A DNA stretch of 64,000 nt from Arthonia radiata (Eukaryota; Ascomycota; Arthoniomycetes; Arthoniales; Arthoniaceae), in NCBI GenBank assembly GCA_002989075.1, contig PSQN01000005.1:1439241-1503240 (forward strand), written 5' to 3'. Below the pieces are notes generated by a model, which was not told the DNA's origin, made no database searches, and worked only from the letters and a program-made list of their open reading frames with translations. Shown here in pieces: positions 36,130 to 47,586 of the stretch. A program made the position numbers and the translations under genes. Positions within the stretch are counted from its first letter, which is position 1; every line of letters starts with the position of its first letter.

Positions 36130-37888
36130 GATGGACACGTGAAGAGTTGAAGTAAGGCTCTGGTTATGAATGAGCACAATGAGACACGACAAGTAACAGC
36201 GTGGGTGACCACAGCTTCAGTCGAGTGGAAGGCACGCACGCTTTATGAATTGTCCACTCCATCGTAAGAACATTCCGATCTCGATTACCTCATCTTGCTT
36301 ACTTCGTCCCGACCAACGCCGACAAAGCTGTTCAATTCTGAGGCGTTGAGTATCCCCATCGTTCTGTCCGGTAATTCGAGCTCACACAGGTATGTGGTTC
36401 CTCGGTCCGAAGCTACGATGCCTGGATAGAGATAAGCGGTAATTAAAAGAAAGTTGTTGAGAGCGATCCCATTGGGAGCTCGCACTGACACGAATGAAAT
36501 AGTGGAGTCCGAGGATCAAATCATATGCGGCGCTGAGTAATATTCGAGAGTTTGTGATCAAAGACATGGGACGAAGTGGGACACCCAACTGGCATTTTGG
36601 CCATCGCTAACCCAAATAGAGCAGACACATGGTGCCGTTTCTGGTAAGCAGGCAAAAGTTTCAAGACTCGCACCGTCTTATCAAGCTGACCGAGTAACGC
36701 AAAGAGATACCAGGCACTTGTTATGTGCTACGACACCGTCCGTACAAGCTATGATCAAGCACTGTTCGCCACGCGCAACTGTTGGCTTCAGATGAGTCCT
36801 CGGCACTGATACAAAATCTTGCTTGGAGAGCATAGACAGCATTTCGAGAGCTTTGCAGCTGGTCAGCCACCGAGAGAACAAACGCAAGGATGGCGCACTC
36901 TGAGCCAAGGGAGCGAGGAAAGATTAAGAAATTATGGCTTGCAACGGTTCCAGGAGACGAAGATGACGACGTGCCGAAGAATGGAGATAACGGCCCTCGG
37001 TCTCTTACTTCGCAACAGACAAGCTTTCGAAGAATGCTCATGTACGACTTTCCTTGGTATTGGAGATCAAGAATTCATCTGCGAGTTCAGGTCGTTGTGC
37101 GTATAAAGGGTGAGTGTGTAGCGCAATTGTCGATGAAAACTTGAGCCGCATCTGAAGAGCCCACGGAGCCGCATCGCGATGCCGAGCAGATTGCCCGATT
37201 AGGAGCTGGGAGGAGACGCTAACCCTTCCACTCGATTCCGGGGCCAGCACCAGGCCACATTGGGTCGAAATAGTGCAGATCGCTCCATCCCATTCACCAA
37301 TTCAGCCTGTGGGCCGACTACTCTGCTCGAACTTCCTGACAGCCATCTGTCATCATGACTCTCATCAGCGCATAGCGATCTTCCGGGCTCTCTCCCGACC
37401 GCAACCTTATTTCTGGCCTCACCTTAAATCTACCGTGCTACCTTAAGCTCCAGGCCCCTGGTCCTGGATGAGAACCACTTCGTCAGCTCCCCTTCGCCGG
37501 TCTTACTTGCGAAGCTTTCTGCAACGGCGACCGACTGCCCAAATGACGTTCTGTGCCTCCAGCTTGTAGCATTTGTCAAGGCTTTGCTGTCTTGGCTGTG
37601 CATTCGGCTACATGGCGCTTCGTCTTGTTTACCTGCGCCTCGCCCAGCTAACGGGCGAAGAGACGATCCTCTCCGATCTTTCCGAGCTGCTTGCCGTTCA
37701 GCCTGCTGCGTACGTCTGCGGCGTTCGAGTTTGTGGTTCTTTCTCAGATCTCAAGGCTGGTATAATGACGTGACTCCTTACCGTGTTTCCCTCAAAGCTG
37801 TCATCGTTTCTCATGCTTTCAGATCGTTGTAGAATTCTATCTCAAGACCTAAAATACTAGCCACGACACGGGTATTTCTTCGTCTGCT
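36130..37888. other. Divergent intergenic region
   Basis: 1.76 kb between the starts of the peroxidase (minus) and the lipase (plus), presumably both promoters. Frames up to about 106 codons exist on both strands but have no domain, signal peptide or splice support. I see no tRNA or repeat. Confidence 0.4.
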
Positions 37889-39742
37889 ATGTCTCCGCTC
37901 AAAGTATCAAGCGTCTCGGTCTGGCTGGCTTTATTGCCTCAGCTGACCTTTGGCATCCCAGCGCCGCGAGCTTCGGAAGAGGCAGTGGCAACGTTCGCTT
38001 CGAAGTTGGATGCACGAGCTCCTGCCGCTAGGCCAGTGATCACACCTCGAGCTGGCCTGCTAAACGCGGCCTTGGGTGCTTCCGACAGCATAGTTTCAGG
38101 TCTCGCAGTCGACGGATCGGAGCTGTCCCAAGTCGGAAGCGCCTACGCCGGAGTGCTCACCGCACAGACGGCCACCAATGCCGTCCCCTCGGAGCCCAGT
38201 GAGGCCATCAGTATCGTCTCAAATATCCTGCAGCCCAGCGGTATCAGCGAAGCTGTATCTGATGCTTTATCGCCGCTCAGTGAGGCGCTCGGTCCGAACG
38301 GGCCAATTGCTCAAGCAAACAGAGGCCAAGCGGTGAGTGTTAACGTTTCCCTGTTCTCACAATGTATTCGAAGTCTGGGTGCTGTCAGAACGCGAACGCT
38401 GCTTCATAATAGTGCTTCCACGTGAAGCATCAAAAACGGCCAGTGCAACTTCTGGGCCACCCTTCTCAATTGGCTATGTTGCTCAACGTTCGATACAGCA
38501 GTGCCTCAAGTGGTGCCATGGCTTGCACAATCTGAAGATCGTTTTACTGACTTCACGATCGAAGGATCTCCCATCTGCACCGTCAAGCTCCGGCCCATTG
38601 AACCAGCCAGGCGGTGTCAGCATACTCGATGTCGCAGTCGAGTTCGTTACCAACAGCATCACTCCAAACAATGCCAACACTTTCGTGGCAGACCAACTGG
38701 ATGGCTCAGTCAATTCCTTTACCAATTCCAACCCAAGGAACCCTTTCCCTCCGGTCTATCCGTCAGGGTTTGGCGACGCTCCGTACGACATCCCAGAGGC
38801 TAAGCTGCGCAACGCTATCCATATCCCGAGTGGCTTCACATACGGCCAAAAGCAGCCCGTTATCCTCGTCCCCGGCACCGGTGAGTCTGTTCTGTTTACT
38901 TACTTTAAATGCGCTCACTAAATCAACAACCAGGCACCACCGGTGGGGACAACTTCGCCGGCAACATGATCCCGCTTCTCACCGGCCAAGACTATGCCGA
39001 CCCGGTCTGGCTCAACATCCCCGGCTACATGCTCGACGACATCCAGAATAACGCCGAATACATCGCTTACGCCATCAAGTACATCCACGCCATTTCCAAC
39101 AATGTAAAGGTCTCCCTCATCACATGGTCCCAGGGCGGTCTGGCAGCGCAGTGGGCTTTCAAGTACTGGCCCTCCGCCCGCACTGAGGTGCGCAACCTCA
39201 TCGCCAACTCACCCGACTACCACGGGACCGTGCAGGCATATTTCCTCAATCCCGGCTTCCCGCAGGTGCCCAGTGATCCCTCCATCATTCAGCAAGAGTA
39301 TGACTCGAACTTCGTCGCTACCCTTCGCGCGAACGGCGGCGATAAGCCTCTTGTGCCAACTACGAACATCTACTCCTCCTTCTTCGACGAGATCGTGCAG
39401 CCGCAGACTGGCACCGAAGCGTCAGCGTATCTGGAAGGCGCAAGCAACAACGAGCTGCAGACGCTCTGCCCAGGGTTGCCAGCAGGCAGTTTCTACACGC
39501 ATGAAGGCGTGCTGTATAACCCTGTCACATTCGGGCTTGTGAAGGATGCGCTGATGAGCGGCGGCCAGGCGGAAGCCGGCAACATCGGCCTGGACGAGCT
39601 ATGCCCGCTGTTTGTCACGCAGGGCTTGGATGTGGAAAGCGTGCTCAGCACTGAGGCGACGATACCGCAGGCTGCAATCAACCTGCTGCTGTTCGAGCCG
39701 AAGATGTTGAATGAACCTGCGCTCAAGGCTTATGCGCGATAA
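37889..39742 (+). CDS. Secreted CALB-type lipase
   Basis: Proposed exons 37889-38332, 38565-38880 and 38934-39742 give 522 residues. An N-terminal signal sequence (WLALLPQLTFGIPAP) and an Ala/Ser-rich pro-region of about 170 residues precede the catalytic domain. The catalytic domain resembles Candida antarctica lipase B: QPVILVPGTGTTG, the nucleophile elbow LITWSQGGLAAQW, the acid FFDEIVQPQTG and a late His in YTHEGVLYNP. Family members hydrolyse triglycerides and esters outside the cell. Intron 2 (GTGAGT, CAG) is clear. Intron 1 starts at a clear GTGAGT but would be 232 bases and ends at AAG before DLPSAPSSSG, so there may be an extra small exon or a different join within 38333-38564. Confidence 0.82.
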
Positions 39743-39921
39743 GGGCCAGGCTTGACGAATATATGATGGTATTGTATACATAGGTAATAGTAAAGCTACT
39801 TGCTGCTGTATCTTGCATTTCTGGCTCGGTTCCTTGCGATACGGCTGACGATGTTAATTCATGAGCGGACTGCCGTATTTCGATATACTGACAACGGGCT
39901 ATCATGGCCTTCCAAAGATCC

Positions 39922-40524
39922 TCAAGCCCTCCTCCTCGTCCTTTGCCTGACCGCTCTGGGCACTTCATCAGGCTCTTCCACCACCTCCACCACCTCCACC
40001 ACTTCCACCGCCCTTGCCTCCTCACCCCAAAGTGCCTCCCAAAAATACCTAACGCACCTCTTCACCGCTTCCCACCACATCCCCAAGCCCACCAAAACAG
40101 CACGCCCCACAGCCTTCCTGATCTCTTCCACAAGCCCCATCGCTGTACTCACCACCCACCAAAGTCCGCATCCCGCCGCCACCAGAAGTCTAGTCACGTC
40201 AGCACACATCACGACCCGTGTTCACTCGATTAGCTTTACTCACAAAGCGAGCACCAAGAACGCCAACGCCACCACCCCCGGGCTCACCACCATCTTACCT
40301 TCTTCTTGGTTCACCTCGCGGGCGGTCCACTCGCAGAAGCCGACCGCTTTGCTCACCAGCAACTCTAGGATGCATGTAAAATGGAAGCCAACGAGTCTGA
40401 GCGCGTCGCGTAGGTAGTAGAGGTGTTGCGTCAGGCTGTTTGTGCGCGTGAGGGGGCTGCACAAAGGGAGCCCGGGAAAGGCGATAGTGCTAAGGAGGTA
40501 AGCGAGGGTGGAGGTGCCCGTAGA
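39922..40524 (-). CDS. Hypothetical membrane protein (5' end unresolved)
   Basis: Two exons are supported: 40524-40244 (possibly starting further upstream) and 40189-39922, joined by a 54-base intron with GTGAGT donor, a CTGAC branch-like site and TAG acceptor. The product has several hydrophobic stretches (AYLLSTIAFPGLPLC, VVALAFLVLALLLLVAAGCG, LWWVVSTAMGLVEE) and amphipathic helices, and ends in an acidic VEVVEVVE run and a basic tail. No ATG lies in frame before an upstream stop, so at least one 5' exon is missing from my model. I do not recognise a family. It is convergent with the lipase gene. Confidence 0.4.
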
Positions 40525-40769
40525 CTAGTGTACATAATTCGGTCTGTGACGGGAGTACTGTAGGGTGTTTGGCTTGATGCAGATGAGTTATGGAGGAGCG
40601 AGTGGATATGGTTAGGGAAGGGTTGCGAGGCTGTGAGGGGAGTGTGAAAGGGTGGAGGGTGGAACAAAGAGCGAGTGCGATGGCGAGCCCAGCTTCTTTG
40701 TTCAATCGCGTCTGATCGCTGGTGAGTCTGCGGTATGAATGATGGCAAAGTCTATTGCAATACGTTGTA
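40525..40769. other. Possible 5' part of the membrane-protein gene
   Basis: Pyrimidine-rich on the minus strand, with overlapping Pro/Ser/His-rich frames. It may contain the missing first exon and promoter of the hypothetical membrane protein, but no start could be fixed. Confidence 0.3.
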
Positions 40770-42420
40770 CTCTAGAGCTCCTTCAGCGGCGCTGTCTACC
40801 AGATTGTGTTTAGGTCTTCCTTACCTTTGACGTGGACGCTATACAGCATCGCGAAGACATAGAGTGGAACAGAGAGCTCAGCGGTGCTTTCTCTGTTTAT
40901 CCTTCGACGTATGCTGACTGGGAATGTTGTTGTAGTATAGCACGCAGCAAGCAGACGAAGCTACAAATACTTCCGCTCAGGTGAATCCAGGGCCCCTTCG
41001 CCGGCGCTGCCTACAAGACCGTCCTCGGACCTGCCTCGCACCGGGCTTCGGCGCTGTTGACAACATAGGGATGCGCTAGCAGATCACTGGAGGGCGTAGC
41101 AGACACGCGAGCCACTTCCGCGCTTGACACTCTAGAGTGTTTTCACTGGCGCCGCGTGCACTTGCTTCTTCTTGCCTCAAATGACGCTGATGTGAACTCT
41201 GCACAGATCCGCAAGACCCAGGACATGCAGTAGTAATCTGAACGTCACTCTGCTACGGCGCACAGCAGACAGACAAGGTTGAAACTGCTTCTGCGCCTTG
41301 CTCTTCGGAGCCCTTCAGCCGGCACTGCTCACAATATTGCTTATTATTCCACCACCTACCTGGCTTGTGCGCTATACTTAGAACAGCATATGCACCAGAG
41401 CATGTTGCATCTTAGGACTTTGATCTGACTAAGAGTGTAGCAGAAACACAGGGTATTATTTGAATGTGCGCCTTGCACTCCGGACCTCTTTCGTTGGCGT
41501 TGAATACCGGCATGCTCTCAGATTTACCCCTCACCCAGCTTGGAAACTGCACATAACGTTTAATATACAAAAGTGGATTTCTTATGCCTGCACACGGCTC
41601 TGGTTTGACGCATAGCAGACGCACGAGGCTCAGACGATTTTGCGCGTTGCGCCTGGGAGCCCGTTGGCTGGGGCTGCGGCGGATGCGACGTTGAAGCCTA
41701 TTTAAGTATTACCTAGCTTACTCGCTGCATTCAATACAGAACATGTAGTCCGACATTCCTTGTCGTAGGACTCCTTTTGTTACAGCGCACAGCAGACACG
41801 ATAGTACGATTGTATCTTTACGTATTGCATTCTGGAGCCGCTCTGCTGGCGCTGCTCATTGCACTGGCTTGTTGGGCTGATTCTCTCCTAGCGTGAGCGC
41901 TGTGCAAATAGGAAAATACAGTAGAGGAATCCGGGTGTCTGGACTAAACTCTGCTACAGCCAACAGCAGACACGCGATGCCCAAATTACCTCCGCGCCTA
42001 GCATTCTAAAGCCGCTCTGCTGGCGTTGCTTCTAAGACTGATACTGGAGCTATTTTGCTCCCACGGTGAGCGCTACGCAGATTCGCAAATCAATGGATTT
42101 TACAGTAAAATACTTCTTAGCGTCTGGACTCAATTTTGCTATGGCGCATAGCAGAAACGTTATGTTTAAATTACCTCCGTACCTCACACCCTAGAGCCGT
42201 TTCGCCGGCGTTCGCTTATACCGCTGCCTTTAGACCTGCTTCTATCCTAGTGGGAGCGCTCTGCAAATGTGCAACCAAAGACGATATGCAACAGAGGACT
42301 TGGGTATCTGGACTCAATTCTGCTATATTGAACAGCAGAGACACGATGTCTAAACTACTCTCGCGCCCGGCACTCTAGAGCCAATACGCTGGCGCTGCCT
42401 ACAATTATGTCTTGGAAACC
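40770..42420. repeat. Tandem array of ten degenerate ~178-base units
   Basis: A landmark of the form GAGCC...GCTGGCGCTG recurs at about 40788, 41003, 41148, 41321, 41496, 41669, 41848, 42022, 42207 and 42391. The spacing is mostly 173-185 bases; the first two gaps, 215 and 145, add up to two periods. A second block, GC(A/G)(C/T)AGCAGACACG-like, recurs about 45-60 bases before each landmark from unit 2 on (for example near 41096, 41261, 41610, 41787, 41960, 42147, 42322). The units are clearly related but diverged, with no long ORF. It ends about 60 bases before the stop of family copy B. Purpose unknown. Confidence 0.8.
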
Positions 42421-42482
42421 TGTTTCTCTCCTAGCGTGCACGCTGTACATATGGTGTTGCTGAACATTCCCAGATGTGTGCG

Positions 42483-43743
42483 TCAAGCGTTGCGTGCGAC
42501 ACTGTTGAGAGCGCGTCCAAGGTCGTCCGCCATGTCCGCATAGTTGGTCGCGCTCAACACGCGACGGAAGTCAGGCGGCAGGATCTTGAAGAAGGCCTCC
42601 GCATTCTTGTTGGATGCGTTATCGCGCAAGGCGGTGACAAAGCGCTCGAATGCCCCAATGTTGGCGATCATGTTGTTATAACGCTGCTGGCGATCAGAAG
42701 CGGAGCTTGGCCCAGGTGTAGAGGACCCGTTCGTGCTGGCGTTACTGCCATGCGCCGGCGTGTTAGACAGGAATTCGGCAAGCCTCTCAGAGACGACGTC
42801 ATCATGCACGCTCTCTTCTGGCACAACAGCTGGCCCAGCAATGTTGGACTCGGGAGACGGCTCGTGGGTGTCGTTGGCTTCGTTGGTGGCATCAGCCTGA
42901 TCCTGATCGGACGCCTCGCTCATTCTAGAAGTAGTCAGTATTATGGCCACAAGTTCCAACGGAGCGATATGATTACTCACGTCGAATCCTCGTCCGTTTC
43001 TGTCTCCGCGACTCCCAGCTCAGGCGATTTTGGACGATTGTTGAACAATTTCTCGACCCAGCCCGGGAGATGAGAATCAATCATGGTCAGGACTATGAGC
43101 GTGAGCACAGGTCGTGATCGTCACAAGATAATCATGACTTACTTTCTTGCTCGCGTTCAGCTGTCAGACCATTAGACTGCTTATGAGCCCAGGTAGCTTT
43201 CCACCGCTGCAACATGGCCAACGCGTTCACTTTGGTACCGTTTCTCAATATCGTCGGAGACTCGCGCGTGGCTTGGTCTCTCTTCTTCCACTTGTTCCAG
43301 CGGGAATACATGTTCTGCCGAATACTGCGTAAACACGTTACTATGGTCACCTCTTTTAACATTTGATGAATGGGGTTGAAATCTTACCGATGGCGCAGAC
43401 ACATGATCATGGGCCTTCCGCGGTCATCTTTTAGCAATGGTGAAGTCTTCGGGACACATGTGGTGCATTTTACGGTGTGACCACGCTTGGATGATTTGCG
43501 AGTTCGACTAGTCGCAGCTCGGGTCGCACGGGTTTTCTTCGCACCAGCGTAGCTGTCGGCGGCTTCGTCGGGGTCAGAATTGTCGTCAGTAGATTCATCA
43601 GCATTGTCGTCAGCAGCTTCTTCAGCATTGAAATCATCGACGCCATCTTCGTATTCCTCAGTTTCCGCGGCATCGACGTAATTGGCGAGGTTTTCCAGTG
43701 CACCAGCAGCCTGGGTTTGCTGGTTGATTGCTTTCCACGACAT
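42483..43743 (-). CDS. Novel two-zinc-module family, copy B (lacks module 2)
   Basis: Exons 43743-43388, 43324-43143, 43092-42981 and 42924-42483 give 363 residues. The N-terminus is acidic, then basic (RTRKSSKRG). Module 1 is Cys93, Cys96, Cys115 and His118, with the same C-X2-C-X18-C-X2-H-R spacing as copy A. Exon 2 is again 182 bases and encodes the Trp-rich segment (MYSRWNKWKKRD, LQRWKATWAH, GLTAEREQE). Exon 3 is only 112 bases, and no C-X2-C module 2 follows; the protein passes straight to an acidic linker (TETDED) and the helical C-terminus (FRRVLSATNYADMADDLGRA). Introns occupy the same phases (2, 1, 2) as in A. The missing module may be an exon-internal deletion. Function unknown. Confidence 0.78.
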
Positions 43744-44985
43744 CCTGAGCGATGATTGGCGGAAGTTTGGATTGACCTGCAACGCAGGGTTTCCTGAAGA
43801 CAGTGGACGATTACAGCAACGCGGGCATAGAAAGATTGCAGAAACCCACAGAAAACTTGGAACTAGGCAACCATAGGGCTGAAATCGTGACGCATCAACG
43901 CGTATTATTACGTGATCTCTGCGCGTTTGTGGAAGGTACACGCGTAATTGCATAGTACCTCACCTGACGCCGTTTGTCCGCAGCGCGCGCTCAGGGGTAC
44001 GCGCACCTGCGCACCACTTTCAATCAGCACAAATGAATTTCAGCAGAGCCATTGCGCCTGGTAAGCAATCTTCTGATCTTGCAGAGAGCCAGCAACGCCA
44101 GCTTTCTGGCATCTTCGCAGCCGTTCTGAATATACAACGGCCTTGAGCTGACGCTCGACATTTGATACATCCAATTGTCTGACTGTCAACGACTGGATGG
44201 TCAGCAACTCCACGACCTTGAAGAGGCCCAGCAACGCCGGCGCTTTGCCATCCCTACGACTATCCTGAATATAGTAACGCCCCTATGCCTACGCTTGCCA
44301 TCTGGGACATCTACCCGTCTGATATTTTACCATCTCGATGACTCGAGTTTTGAATGCGCACTTTGCGGCTTGCATCGTCCTTGACATGCACGTCATAGTA
44401 CTAATGACAGAGATAAAATTCAGCAGCATTGGGAGGTGTTTCGCTTCGTGTTCCTTATCAACGAGGCTCGAAGACAGCCATGACACTCGTTCGATCGTCG
44501 CAATCGGGTTCCGTGATATTTTTCGATCCAGAAACTCAGCAAATCGTTGGAAACTTTGCGTATGTCGGATGTAAACAACAAGATTGCGATTGAAGTGGTG
44601 GGAAAAGAGGTAAATAGATGCGCCATGTGACATCGTGGCAATGATTGAACCCTTAATACCGAGCAATGCAAAGCACTACACTAAAAGCTGCGCCCTTTCA
44701 TCTCAATTGTAAATCACGTTAGGTTGCGGCAGTCTTGTGCGATTTCACAACAGAAAATAAAGAGACCGGCAGACGACATCTTCTTATGTATTATACCGTG
44801 ATCGACTGCCAGGAAATCTGCACTCTCACGTGCATGCCGTACTGTCACATTCCACCCCGAACCCAGATACACACTTCAACATCAACACGCCAACACACCT
44901 TGCAGATCTGCTCATACACCCTTTCGATCCTCGTCACTGCCAAAACGCCACCCCCATGCATTCTGCGCCACATTGCTTCAGAGCC
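43744..44985. other. Spacer between copies B and C
   Basis: 1.2 kb holding the presumed promoter of copy B and the 3' flank of copy C. It includes two diverged repeat units at about 44080-44290 (listed separately). Frames of up to 125 codons at 44289-44666 (minus) have no recognisable features. Confidence 0.4.
44080..44290 (-). repeat. Two units related to the 178-base array, inverted
   Basis: AGCAACGCCAGC at 44091 and AGCAACGCCGGCGCTTTGCC at about 44230 recur 139 bases apart, each followed after roughly 35-45 bases by a CTGAATATA-type word. The landmark is close to the reverse complement of the array landmark at 42022 (GAAGCAACGCCAGC). I read these as two stray, inverted relatives of the array; the match is short, so this is tentative. 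Confidence 0.4.
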
Positions 44986-46865
44986 TCAAGTCCTCGACAT
45001 ATTCTTAATAGCCTCAACGACACCTTCAATACCGCTGAACACCTTTGCAGTCTGATCAGAAGCGAGACCATCGAGCAAGCCAGCTGGAATCTTGTCGGAC
45101 AGCGTTTGCGCAAGGCCTGGAGGACAGTCGTCACGCAAGATCGTCAAGATATGAGGAACTTGCTTCGCGGTGTCGATCATGCGATTGAGATCCTCCAGGG
45201 ATCGTGGATGTGAGCTGGATTGAGCGGCTCCAAGACCTTTGGTATTAGTCGTATTAGGATCGCTGCTGTTGGCGACACGAGAGTTGAAGGTTTCGGCTAC
45301 CTGAGCGTTTTTCGTGGAATTCTCGGTGGCAGCAGCCTGCCCAGACGCCAGCGTTGATGTACGATTGCGACGGCTGCGCTGCGGCGCCGTGTTCGGCGCA
45401 GCGGGCTGGACTGTGTCGCTTGGCTCATCCGTGATGTCCATGTGAGACAACGCCGGCATAGAACAGCGGGTGCTGCGGTGCAATCTCGAGTGTGGAGTAG
45501 CGAAGCGACGTCCAGCTGGGGTGATGGACTGACGATCAGCTGGCGGCGAAATGGGTGAGAAGCCAGGCGCTCGTGCGGACTGGAGGGCGAGAGCGCGATC
45601 GTCGGCGTCGGGTGGCGGTGCTGTTGTCATCCTGTGAGACGTGAGTGTGATGTTCAATGCACGGTGAGAAGTAGGGCAAGTCGGAGTTGCGCGGTGCAAC
45701 GAACTCCATGCTGCAACACGGCCAAGCTGACTTTCAGCCGTGTCGATGTCGAGTGAGAGGAAGGAAGAGGCAACTTACTCATAATCCTCGCCGTCATCAT
45801 CCAGATCCAGCGCTCGCTTGCTACCGACGCGTCTGGCAGCTGGGGTCTTCTGCCGAATTCGGGCATTGCGCTGCTTCTGCGTCTCACCGACTCTCCCAGA
45901 AGTGGAAGAAGCCTGGCCGAGGACAATGCTGACGACATCGCGGTGAAGACTCTGCAAACCATTGCGTTGCGACTCTGGGACTTTGAAGCCTGCCACTCCC
46001 ATTGACTTTATCCAAAACTCAAGCTCAGCAACCACGAATTGGTCTAAGATGTCCGCGTCCTCGCCAACACGCACAAGAGCGCCCTCGTGAGAGTGGACTG
46101 CCTGCTCCTGCTTGCGCTCATCAAGGAACTCCTGGGCTTTGACGGCAAGGCGGTCGAAGAGGCAGGACTCAAAGCCGATCTCTGGCTCGTTCGGATCGAA
46201 GAACTGGAAGTTCTCGCGGTTGATGCGGCAGGAGTCGCATTCGTTTGACTCGGGGTTGTTGGGGTGAATGGTGCGCTTCATCGTGCCGGGCGGTGCCCAC
46301 ATGTCTGCTTCGGAGATGCGGCGGTTGGCAGGGGCGTAGCCCGCCACGTAAGGGACGGCCCAATCGGGGACGTAATCGTTGATCATGTCGCGTACTGGAA
46401 CACTCCGTCAGCTGATCGAAGGCATAGCTGTGATGGAGTGGGCGACTTGCTTTCTTCTTCTGCTTCGGGAGAGAGAGGCTTCGGCACAAAGGTGTCCTGG
46501 TAACTTTTCTTCCAAGCTTCCAGCTCGGTGATGGCACGCTCCATCGAATCGGACTTGACTTGCGCCCCGGTGGCTTGGTGGCCGCGCGCCTTCCAAGCAG
46601 ACCACATATTCGAAATGCCTTTGCGGAGGCTGTGAGACTTCATCAGTACTGTGCTATTACAAGATGGAGATAGCAGAAGGCATTACCGATGAAAGAGGCA
46701 TCTCACGTTCGGTACCCCCTTGCTGTTTTTCATGAGAGGTGAGTCGGCTGTACAGCATTTGTTGCAGGCATGTTGTTGGTTGACGACTAATACACCGGTG
46801 TTTAGGTCCACAGTCTTGCTGGTCTTTCTACGCTTGCGCGTCTCTGCATTTGGCGTCGAAGACAT
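44986..46865 (-). CDS. Novel two-zinc-module family, copy C
   Basis: Exons 46865-46687, 46629-46451, 46394-45779 and 45631-44986 give 539 residues. A short basic N-terminus (RKRRKTSK) leads to module 1: Cys34, Cys37, Cys56, His59 and then Arg, with X18 spacing. The Trp-rich segment is NMWSAWKARG, ELEAWKKSYQD and PLSPEAEEE. Module 2 is Cys172, Cys175, Cys197 and Asp200 (X21), preceded by a HPNNPESNEC-type turn and containing NRENFQFFDP. A basic stretch (KRALDLDDDGEDYE) precedes the disordered linker, and a helical C-terminus (LLDGLASDQTAKVFSGIEG) closes the protein. Intron 2 starts with GCAAGT, not GT, at the very place where A and B have GTAAGT, so it is a GC-AG intron. Length and phases otherwise follow copy A. 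Confidence 0.8.
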
Positions 46866-47586
46866 CTTGCTAATCGCTCGCTCCGCTGCTCTTCAGCAGA
46901 TTCGTCTGAGTAATAGAATATGTTAAAAGCTCGATCACGATACAGTTGCTGTCAAGCTCTCAACAAGAAGTCTGCAGTGCAGGACGAACTATGCTTCGCG
47001 TGAGGAAGAAAAGAAGAAGAAACTCGGTTGCTGTTTTGACGCGTTGAGATGCGCTAGCAAAGGGAAACATTACCAAGCAATAGCTGCAGTAACATGACGC
47101 AATCAGAAAAATATGAGGCTCGACGTGACATTTGCAGCGACCCTGTTGTAATCAGACGAAGTGTGAGCCACGCGTCTGAGCAGCGTCTGACGGTACAACA
47201 GCCTGACAGGTTACTGGAGCAAAATCTGGAGGGAGACTACTTTCACAATCGAATGGAACGCTACGTCTTGTGCCCTATGGCCGCGAAGCTGGCAGATAGC
47301 GCAAAGTATGCAAGCAAGCGACTCCGCTTCACGCTAGAAGAAAGCAAGAGCATGCCTCGGCAAGATGTCAAAGAGCTCAACAGCATAGCCTTCAAAAATG
47401 CCTGTGGTTCGATGCCATCGTAAAAAGTAAGCCGTGGCAGTGCGCTGCCATGTCAGCGCCCGTACTACATCTCGCACTGACAGCGTAACAAAATACATAA
47501 CTTCGGGTGCTTCGTCTTGGGTGCTCATAAATTGATTGTAGTCTCCAAAGGTAGTCTCTACAGCTCGCAAACGCAGCCAAAGCCGA
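46866..47586. other. Spacer between copies C and D
   Basis: About 720 bases that should hold the promoter of copy C and the 3' flank of copy D. A 109-codon plus-strand frame at 47094-47423 has no family features. Confidence 0.4.

Noticed and set aside
39904-40233. His/Pro-rich 109-codon plus-strand frame
   Set aside because: Low-complexity antisense of the spliced membrane-protein exons; no start context or homology.
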